Positions 32,602 to 37,971 of a DNA stretch of 37,971 nucleotides are shown one piece after another. The notes beneath the pieces are model-generated. The model saw only the letters and a program-made list of their open reading frames with translations, was not told the origin of the DNA and ran no database searches. How positions within the stretch are numbered: position 1 is the first letter of the stretch; every line of letters starts with the position of its first letter. This DNA comes from CAZFYZ01 sp964523735 (GTDB lineage Bacteria > Armatimonadota > UBA5829): NCBI GenBank assembly GCA_964523735.1, contig CAZFYZ010000028.1, positions 1-37,971 on the forward strand, in the 5' to 3' direction. The translations under genes and the position numbers were made by a program.

Positions 32602-33390
32602 CTATTTCTTCGGTGAAATCACTACGTGACGATCATCGCCTTCACCCTCGCTGTAGGTGTATACGTCGGGATTATCCGCCAGCGTGAGGTGGATGACTCG
32701 CCTGTCGCGCGCGGGCTGCGGCTCGAGAACCGCCTCCTTACCCTCTTGCTTGACTGCCTTGGCGTATTCGAACGCCTTGCGCTCGAGCATTTCGTTGTGA
32801 CGCTCTCGATAACGCTCGGCATCAAGAATCACGCGTCGTCTGCCGGGCACTCGCCTGTTGGCTATGATGCCTACCAGGTACTGCAGCGCATCGAGTGTCG
32901 CGCCGCGTCTGCCGATCAGTATAGCCGTGTCGGAGCCCACGATGTCCACAATGATCTCCTCGTCGTCGATCGACTTGACGACGGGTTTGGCGTCTACCTT
33001 CATGGGCTTGAGTATCTGGCTCAGGGAATCTGTCACCGCTTCGGCGAATGCGTCCGCATCGCCCGATGCCTCAGTCTTGACCGGCTCCTCACTGGGTAGC
33101 TCGATCTCTTCAGTCGCGGTCGTCTCGAGGTTCTCCAGCTGAATCGTTTCCTCTTGCACTTCCACTTCCTCCACTTCCGGCTCGATTGCCGGAGGCGGAG
33201 CGGCGACCTTCTCGGCGCCTTCCTGAGCCCACGCCTGGAGCACTGTCGGCGTCTGCCCCAGTCCCAGGAACCCGTGCGAGCCCTCCTCGACAATCTCGTA
33301 TTCGACCGCGCTGGCGCTCACACCGAGCTGCTGCGCGGCAAGTTGTATTGCTTCCTCGAGTGTTCTTCCAGTTACCTCTATCTTGTCCAC
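32602..33390 (-). CDS. jag: Jag/KhpB-type KH-R3H RNA-binding protein
   Basis: RNA-binding protein of the KhpB (Jag, EloR) family, tied to cell elongation and RNA regulation in Gram-positives. The 262-residue protein has a Jag N-terminal domain (VTGRTLEEAIQLAAQQLGVS), an acidic linker of about 90 residues, a KH domain (VGSDTAILIGRRGATLDALQ) and an R3H domain (RERHNEMLERKAFEYAKAVK; VIHLTLADNPDVYTYSEGEG). GTG 33390 is chosen because GGAGG lies eight bases upstream and the protein then begins M-DKIEVTGRT, like the family. The earlier ATG 33435 has no good site. It lies between yidC and mnmE. Confidence 0.92.
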   Translation of the reverse strand: MDKIEVTGRTLEEAIQLAAQQLGVSASAVEYEIVEEGSHGFLGLGQTPTVLQAWAQEGAEKVAAPPPAIEPEVEEVEVQEETIQLENLETTATEEIELPSEEPVKTEASGDADAFAEAVTDSLSQILKPMKVDAKPVVKSIDDEEIIVDIVGSDTAILIGRRGATLDALQYLVGIIANRRVPGRRRVILDAERYRERHNEMLERKAFEYAKAVKQEGKEAVLEPQPARDRRVIHLTLADNPDVYTYSEGEGDDRHVVISPKK

Positions 33391-33469
33391 TCTTTGCGCC
33401 TCCGTATATAAAACGGCCTGCCGACCGCTTGTCATTATCTCAGTGGGCGTTGGGATTCTTGCGAACCGT

Positions 33470-34810
33470 CTATCTGCGCCGTCTGCGGCGTACTCTCGAA
33501 CTGCCAGTGGCGCCCTCAGAGGGTTGGCTGGGCTTCTCCGCGGGTGGGGTCGGGGCGGACCCTCCGCCACCGTTGCCGCCTGCCATCGAAGGCTTCAGGA
33601 TCAAGTACTGCTGCGCGGTCTGCAGGACGTTAAACGTCAGCCAGTAGAGCAGGAAAGCTGCCGGGAAACCAGCGAACAAGAACGCGAACATGACCGGCAT
33701 GACAATCGCCATCATCTTCTGCTGTTCAGCCTGTGTCGGATCAACAGAAGAGAGCTTTGTCGACACATACATACTGATCACATAAAGGATCACCAGTAGA
33801 ATGTCGGGCTCGGCCAAGTTGCGCGCCGTGAACCAAACCACTCCGGATGCGGTGCTGAACATAGCCGGCAGATTGAACGAGTGAAGGTGCGACAGGCTGC
33901 TCCCAATCCACAGGAATGTGCCCTTGGCAAACTGATACTCATAGCTGCTGATGGCAGAATAGAGGAGCCAAAGGATCGGCATCTGCACCAATAGAGGCAG
34001 GCAACTGGCGAAAGGATTGATGTTGTGCTCTTTGTAGAGGTCCATCGTCTTCTCGCCGATTGTCTTCTGATCTCCTTTGTACTTGGCCTGAATCTCCTTG
34101 ACCAGTGGCGCGACCCTCTGCATTTCCTTCATCGACTGGAACTGCTTCTTTGTCAGCGGGGTCATGAGGAACTTGACAAGGAATGTGATCAGAACAATCG
34201 CAAACCAGTAGCTGAAGCTCGGGTTGCGACCGGTGAGGCCGACGAAGAAGTCGATTGCTCGGTAGTCTTTCCTGCGGGAGTTGATGGTGTCGATCGACTT
34301 GCCAATGGTCTTCTTGAGTTCCTTTGCCTTGGCTACTGTCGCGAGCACCTGGCGCAGATCGGCAGTCTCGAACCTCAGAGAGAGTTCGGCTTCAGGTTTG
34401 CCGAACCGACCGAGCAGTCTCTTGAGAGCCTCGTTTGCCGCCTGGAGGTTCTTCTTCTCCTCGTCCTTCTTGCCAAGCTTGGACATGTCCTGGCGGAGCA
34501 GCGCTATACGATACAGAGCTTCGGCCTGCTGCGCAGTACCGGAGTACATCTTGGCGCTCTCGACCTTGCTATACGCCTTCAGTGCCTTGTCGAAATCGTC
34601 CTTGCGATCGGCCGCGGTCTTTTCTGCCTTTGCCCGCCGAATGGCCTTGTCTGCGTCGGCAAAGTAGTCATCGGCCTTGGATGCAAGGCACGCTCCTGCG
34701 GCAAACAAGCACAACAGAACAGTCAGAGTGAACAGCGAGATGGCGCGACGGGCGTGCGCCGTCCGTGGCGAGAGGAATATATCCGTTTTGGTCATAGCTA
34801 CTGTCGACAA
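33470..34810 (-). CDS. yidC: Membrane protein insertase with helical TPR-like extracytoplasmic domain
   Basis: Inserts and folds membrane proteins, with or without SecYEG. The 446-residue protein has an N-terminal signal/anchor helix (AISLFTLTVLLCLFAAGACL), then a helical, charged region (about 50-180; ADDYFADADKAIRRAKAEKT, AQQAEALYRIALLRQDMSKL) that looks like TPR repeats. The YidC core follows: YWFAIVLITFLVKFLMTPLT (Lys where Arg is usual), LLVQMPILWLLYSAISSYE and FLFAGFPAAFLLYWLTFNVL. The C-terminus is poly-Arg (RVRRRRRR). The larger beta-sandwich P1 domain of proteobacterial YidC is absent. TTG 34810 has AAGGAGG four bases upstream; ATG 34795 is the alternative. It overlaps yidD by 13 bp. 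Confidence 0.9.
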   Translation of the reverse strand: MSTVAMTKTDIFLSPRTAHARRAISLFTLTVLLCLFAAGACLASKADDYFADADKAIRRAKAEKTAADRKDDFDKALKAYSKVESAKMYSGTAQQAEALYRIALLRQDMSKLGKKDEEKKNLQAANEALKRLLGRFGKPEAELSLRFETADLRQVLATVAKAKELKKTIGKSIDTINSRRKDYRAIDFFVGLTGRNPSFSYWFAIVLITFLVKFLMTPLTKKQFQSMKEMQRVAPLVKEIQAKYKGDQKTIGEKTMDLYKEHNINPFASCLPLLVQMPILWLLYSAISSYEYQFAKGTFLWIGSSLSHLHSFNLPAMFSTASGVVWFTARNLAEPDILLVILYVISMYVSTKLSSVDPTQAEQQKMMAIVMPVMFAFLFAGFPAAFLLYWLTFNVLQTAQQYLILKPSMAGGNGGGGSAPTPPAEKPSQPSEGATGSSRVRRRRRR

Positions 34811-35088
34811 CAGGCCTCCTTGTGTTGGCCGGGGGGCTCACTGGATTGCCCGCCGCCGGTCCCTGCCTCGGGTTCTGGGACCGGATCATAGCCGCCGGCG
34901 GACCAGGGATTGCACCGCACTATTCGGCAGATACCCATCCAAATACCGCGAATGCAGCCGAATCTCTCGATCGCCTGGGCTGCATACTCGGAACAGGTGG
35001 GCGTGAACCTGCAGGTCCTTGGCCAGCAGCGTCTTGAGGCCTGTTGGTAGACACCCCTTATTAGAAATACGATAAATCGGCGCAGCAT
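34798..35088 (-). CDS. yidD: Membrane protein insertion efficiency factor
   Basis: Small peripheral inner-membrane protein that aids YidC-dependent insertion. The 96-residue protein starts MLRRFIVFLIRGVYQQ with an amphipathic helix. It then has the diagnostic CRFTPTCSEYAAQAI and IVRCNPWSAGGYDPVPEP motifs, with the conserved cysteines. The tail is Gly/Glu-rich. ATG 35088 follows the rnpA stop by one base (TAGGATG). It overlaps the yidC start, so translation is coupled. Confidence 0.93.
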   Translation of the reverse strand: MLRRFIVFLIRGVYQQASRRCWPRTCRFTPTCSEYAAQAIERFGCIRGIWMGICRIVRCNPWSAGGYDPVPEPEAGTGGGQSSEPPGQHKEACCRQ

Positions 35089-35089
35089 C

Positions 35090-35440
35090 CTACCGGCCCG
35101 CCGTTCTGATAATCTCAAATCTTGTGAACAGGCGCTTCAGATCGGCCTGGATATCTACGAAGCTAGCCCCGACTGAGTTCCGCTTTGCCACGATCACGAT
35201 GTCCCAGAGTCCAGTCATCCGCGGAAGCAGCGATCTCACTGCCTCAGAAAGGACTCGTTTGATCCTGTTGCGAACGACGGCCCCTCCGAGCTTGCCGCTA
35301 ACAGAGAAGCCGACCCGCGTTGCGTTACCGGAGCCAGGCACTGCGTACACTACAATGAGGTCCGTTGCGTAGGACCTCCTTCTCCCGTAGACCTTCCCGA
35401 AATCCGATCTGCGCCTTAGTCTTGCTGATGAGGGCAGCAT
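35090..35440 (-). CDS. rnpA: Ribonuclease P protein component
   Basis: Protein subunit of RNase P, which trims the 5' ends of tRNA precursors together with the RNA subunit. The 116-residue protein begins LPSSARLRRRSDFGKVYGRR and contains RVGFSVSGKLGGAVVRNRIK, then RVLSEAVRSLLP, the family's basic RNR motif region. GAGGGGGG precedes the ATG. It lies downstream of rpmH in the conserved order, with two GAACTCGTTTCAGCATC repeats in between. Confidence 0.95.
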   Translation of the reverse strand: MLPSSARLRRRSDFGKVYGRRRSYATDLIVVYAVPGSGNATRVGFSVSGKLGGAVVRNRIKRVLSEAVRSLLPRMTGLWDIVIVAKRNSVGASFVDIQADLKRLFTRFEIIRTAGR

Positions 35441-35472
35441 TTACCCCCCTCAATCTGTCTTGGTCACGTTTT

Positions 35473-35538
35473 GTTGAACTCGTTTCAGCATCTTACGCCT
35501 GGGCAATGTACCCGTCATGCTGAACTCGTTTCAGCATC
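35473..35538. repeat. Pair of direct repeats with hairpin, between rnpA and rpmH
   Basis: GTTGAACTCGTTTCAGCATC (35473-35492) and GCTGAACTCGTTTCAGCATC (35519-35538). The second can fold as ATGCTGAA/TTCAGCAT with a 5-nt loop. Similar sequences occur as dispersed repeats in many bacteria. It may separate rpmH and rnpA messages. Confidence 0.65.
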
Positions 35539-35567
35539 CAGCGCGCACCTGAGCGTGGGCGCCCGAC

Positions 35568-35702
35568 CTATACGGCCAGTTCCCACTTGCCCTTCTGACG
35601 TCTTGCCTTAAGAACTCTGCGTCCGCCTCGCGTGGCCATGCGGGCCATGAACCCATGGACTCGCTGCCTGCGGCGGCACTTCGGTTGATATGTCCGTTTC
35701 AT
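35568..35702 (-). CDS. rpmH: 50S ribosomal protein L34
   Basis: Small basic ribosomal protein of the large subunit. The 44-residue protein starts MKRTYQPKCRRRQRVHGFMA, continues RMATRGGRRVLKARRQKGK and ends WELAV, an unmistakable L34. Length is normal. The upstream region has GGGAGAA about ten bases before the start and a TTGTAA/TATAAT promoter at 35805-35833. It is first in the rpmH-rnpA-yidD-yidC-jag-mnmE order. Confidence 0.97.
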   Translation of the reverse strand: MKRTYQPKCRRRQRVHGFMARMATRGGRRVLKARRQKGKWELAV

Positions 35703-35804
35703 CTAAGAGCATTCTCCCTGAACCGCTTCATCCGCGGAGCAGAGGAAGCGTCGATCTTGCCAGGCGTGCCAACGCGCACAGGCGACACGCACCCAGCTTG
35801 GCAT

Positions 35805-35833
35805 ATTATATCATACCGGGAAGCGGGTTACAA
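35805..35833 (-). promoter_or_regulatory. Sigma-70-type promoter of the rpmH cluster
   Basis: Minus strand: TTGTAA (35833-35828), 17-bp spacer, TATAAT (35810-35805), 103 bp before the rpmH ATG. The -35 box overlaps the direct repeat flanking the MITE-like element. Confidence 0.8.
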
Positions 35834-35839
35834 CGGCGT

Positions 35840-35971
35840 AACAGCTCACTCTTGCCCACAGTCATTTCGAACGCAGTGAGAAATCTGCTTCTCGGCACCT
35901 CCCAAGAGCCCCGCAGAAAGCAGATTTCTCGCCTTGCTCGAAATGACAACTCCGGAAGACTGAGCTGTTAC
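35840..35971. mobile_element. MITE-like element with terminal inverted repeats and flanking duplication
   Basis: Terminal AACAGCTCA (35840-35848) is the reverse complement of TGAGCTGTT (35961-35969). The pairing extends to GTAACAGCTCA/TGAGCTGTTAC. The direct repeat ACAACGGCGT flanks it at 35830-35839 and 35972-35981, as a target-site duplication would. Inside is a hairpin of the GTCATTTCGA family (35861-35947). It has no coding capacity. Confidence 0.65.
35861..35947. repeat. Inverted-repeat element, GTCATTTCGA family, copy 2
   Basis: Starts GTCATTTCGA and ends TCGAAATGAC; inner arms GAGAAATCTGCTT and AAGCAGATTTCTC pair perfectly. It is related to the copy at 14595-14679 and nested in the MITE-like element. 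Confidence 0.8.
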
Positions 35972-36008
35972 ACAACGGCGTCTGTGCGCATGGTGGACAA
36001 CCAGAGCC

Positions 36009-37844
36009 CTACTCGTCTATTGGCGGAGTGGTCTCATAGGCAGCAGCCCGCGAGTTGACTTTGTGGATTCTGCCGATATCGAACTTCGGTTTGCGGTCGA
36101 ATGTGTAGATCCCGTTGCACTCCTGCTCGACATCAGTTAGCTGCGTATAGCAGAATCCAAACATATAGCGGTTGTCGAGCAGCACGTCAGTCAGGCCCTT
36201 GTGTCTGGCGTAAAATTCGTCAAGGCTCTTCGGGGCGCCTCCGTAGCCCCAGCCCTGCTCCGCGGCGAAGGCTGTCCCTCCGAATTCGCTGAGCCAGAAC
36301 GGCACGTCGGGCCTCGCCGGCTTTGCGCCGAGCATCAGCGGGAATGTGACGCCGTTGTCGAGTGCGTGGGACCAACGCTCGCGGAACTTGGCGGGATCCT
36401 GTTCGTAGTCGTGGTAGTCCAGCACCTCAACGAGGTCGCCATGGTAGAGTCCACTGGTCTGCGCAACCGGACGCGAAGGGTCAACCGCCTGAGTCATCCT
36501 GAGGACGGTGTTCTCCAGCGGCACGGCATCGGCCAGAAGCTCATTGAACGGGCACCAGCCGATGATGCTGGGATGGTTACGGTCGCGTCGGACGACTTCC
36601 AGCCATTCGTCCACGATAGGCAGGTCAATATAGCGATCGTTGGCTGTTAGCGGAAGCTCCTTGAAGTTCACGCCGCCGATGGCGTAGCGCCATCCCCAGT
36701 TCGGATACTCGCCCCAGACCAGATAGCCCAGTTTGTCTGCCCAGTACAGGAACCTGGGCTCGAAGACCTTCTGATGAAGTCTGGCGCCATTGAACCCGGC
36801 GGCCATCGAACGCTCGATGTCGGCCTTGAGTTCGGCATCGGACGGTGCGGTCCAAACCCCATCGGGGTAGAAGCCCTGATCCAACACGAGCCGCTGAAAC
36901 ACGGGTTTGTCGTTGATCAGAATCGCCCGGCCGCGTATAGAGACACTCCGCAGTCCAAAGTAGGAATCCAACCGGTCCACAACCTGTTTGCCGCGGCTGA
37001 GGGTTAGCTTCAGCCTATACAGGAAAGGGTCCGCCGTGGACCAGAGCCTCTTCTCGGACAGGTTCAGAACTAGGCGCCCGTTACGCCAATCGGCCTTTGT
37101 CCTGTCGCTTCCGACGCTCTTGTCGCCAGAGTAAGCCGTGGCTGTGAGCGTGAGCCCGTCAACCGGGCCATCGATCTCGGCCTGGATCAGGACGCGCGAG
37201 TTGTCCGGGTCCGGCTCCACGCGTATCTCCTTTATATATGAAGAGCCGACTCCCTCCAGCCACACTGTTTGCCATATCCCCGTTGTCCGAGTGTACAGGC
37301 AGCCGAAGCTTTCCTCCTTCATGCTCTGTTTGCCGCTGGCCTGCGTACCGCTTTGGATGTCGTCGAACGCGTGGATGATCACAGTGTTGGACCCGGGCTT
37401 CAGCCATTTGGTTGCGTCGAAAGCAAAGGGCGCGCTTGCACCGGTGTGGGTTCCAAGGAGTTGGCCGTTCAGCCATACGCGGGTCTTCCAGTCGGATGCT
37501 CCGACGTGCAGAAGCACTCGGGGTGATTTCCAGTCCTTCGGCGCCTCGAATGTCCGGCGGTACCATACGTTCTTCACGAATCCCTTGCGACCGAGCCCTG
37601 AAAGCTCGCTCTCCCGGCAGAACGGCACGACTATCTTGTCCGGGTAGGGGTCATCCCCCAGAAACCGCGCGTCGTCGGACTCGTCCGTTTCTGCAAACTC
37701 CCAATCGCCGTTCAGATTTAGCCACTCCGAGCGCAACATCTGAGGCATAGGGTGCTCCGGCCGCGGGACCGCAGTCTGTCCCATAGCTGGCAGCATCATT
37801 GCCAATGAAGCAATTGCGACCATCAAACGCCCTCCGATCTGCAT
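36009..37844 (-). CDS. Secreted glycoside hydrolase family 2 protein
   Basis: Retaining beta-glycosidase (beta-galactosidase, glucuronidase or mannosidase type) exported for glycan breakdown. The 611-residue protein has a signal peptide (LMVAIASLAMMLPAMG). It then has a sugar-binding jelly-roll domain (LNLNGDWEF; WYRRTFEAPKDWKSPRVLLH; GASDWKTRVWLNGQLLGTHT), an Ig-like domain (about 205-300) and a TIM barrel. The acid/base is Glu435 (CPFNE) and the nucleophile is Glu520 (LSEFGG), both at the normal places. Substrate is undetermined. It is upstream of, and in the same direction as, the rpmH cluster, without dnaA between. Confidence 0.9.
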   Translation of the reverse strand: MQIGGRLMVAIASLAMMLPAMGQTAVPRPEHPMPQMLRSEWLNLNGDWEFAETDESDDARFLGDDPYPDKIVVPFCRESELSGLGRKGFVKNVWYRRTFEAPKDWKSPRVLLHVGASDWKTRVWLNGQLLGTHTGASAPFAFDATKWLKPGSNTVIIHAFDDIQSGTQASGKQSMKEESFGCLYTRTTGIWQTVWLEGVGSSYIKEIRVEPDPDNSRVLIQAEIDGPVDGLTLTATAYSGDKSVGSDRTKADWRNGRLVLNLSEKRLWSTADPFLYRLKLTLSRGKQVVDRLDSYFGLRSVSIRGRAILINDKPVFQRLVLDQGFYPDGVWTAPSDAELKADIERSMAAGFNGARLHQKVFEPRFLYWADKLGYLVWGEYPNWGWRYAIGGVNFKELPLTANDRYIDLPIVDEWLEVVRRDRNHPSIIGWCPFNELLADAVPLENTVLRMTQAVDPSRPVAQTSGLYHGDLVEVLDYHDYEQDPAKFRERWSHALDNGVTFPLMLGAKPARPDVPFWLSEFGGTAFAAEQGWGYGGAPKSLDEFYARHKGLTDVLLDNRYMFGFCYTQLTDVEQECNGIYTFDRKPKFDIGRIHKVNSRAAAYETTPPIDE

Positions 37845-37971
37845 GGCAAGTCACTCTCCTGTTCTGGCCTGGCTCCAGAAGCGGCTGGCCTTGTGTACGC
37901 ATGGATGGATTCTCGGTCCATAGCCGGGCAACCTCCACCCGGCGCTGGATTCCGGTGATTGTGCGACGTTG

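Noticed and set aside
35703..36008. Possible replication origin beside rpmH
   Set aside because: No TTATNCACA cluster or AT-rich unwinding element is visible; the space is occupied by a MITE-like element.
1..37971. CRISPR array
   Set aside because: No regularly spaced identical repeats of 24-40 bp were seen; the repeats present are paired, hairpin-forming or dispersed.
1..37971. tRNA or rRNA genes
   Set aside because: I found no TTCGAnnC-type T-arm in an intergenic context with a matching acceptor stem, and no rRNA-like sequence. A covariance search would be decisive.

Overview
The window looks like a chromosomal segment of a GC-rich, didermic (Gram-negative-type) environmental bacterium. 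The best guess is Armatimonadota, with Planctomycetota or a related lineage as alternatives. This is inferred from gene content: a prepilin-like protein with an H-X9-DG C-terminus, a PEP-CTERM protein, a membrane protein ending in a FPVFARAR segment, YjbH/SLBB/Wzz-type outer-membrane polysaccharide export genes, a type III pantothenate kinase, and an acyl-ACP-reductase-like gene beside a 'quinate dehydrogenase'-like gene. No rRNA, tRNA or CRISPR was found, so placement is tentative.

Layout. Positions 1-5500 are accessory: a GT10 fucosyltransferase-like gene, a repeat-rich non-coding stretch, a RAYT transposase flanked by two REPIN-like double hairpins with degenerate copies further along, a prepilin-like secreted protein, an unknown protein and a YjbH-like outer-membrane protein. 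Positions 5500-9840 hold small membrane proteins, a PEP-CTERM protein, a GH43-like hydrolase and an SDR sugar dehydrogenase. Positions 9970-13400 carry a foldase lipoprotein behind a WhiG/FliA-type sigma factor, a metallophosphoesterase and an AhpD-like protein. Positions 13490-19600 are a minus-strand run: coaX, an STN-domain protein, dusB, the 'quinate dehydrogenase'-like gene and the acyl-ACP-reductase-like gene. Positions 19600-23650 hold a CAP-domain protein and a five-heme cytochrome. Positions 23690-31000 hold a polyprenyl synthase, a PfkB kinase, a second YjbH-like protein, a seven-repeat SLBB exporter and a Wzz-like protein. Positions 31100-35830 are the conserved rpmH-rnpA-yidD-yidC-jag-mnmE cluster, without dnaA beside it. 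The window ends with a secreted GH2 glycosidase.

How the genes work together. The Wzz, SLBB and YjbH genes form a plausible exopolysaccharide export module. The rpmH-to-mnmE cluster serves translation, RNase P, membrane insertion and tRNA modification. GH43, SDR and GH2 point to glycan scavenging. Nine promoters have a -35/-10 pair or an extended -10 readable in the sequence; seven of them are TTGACA-like, with six spacers of 17 bp and one of 18 bp.

The observations most worth follow-up are the RAYT/REPIN unit with base-pair covariation, the acyl-ACP-reductase-like gene that keeps the position of the catalytic cysteine next to its unexplained partner, a MITE-like element abutting the rpmH promoter, and a YidC whose extracytoplasmic domain looks TPR-like.
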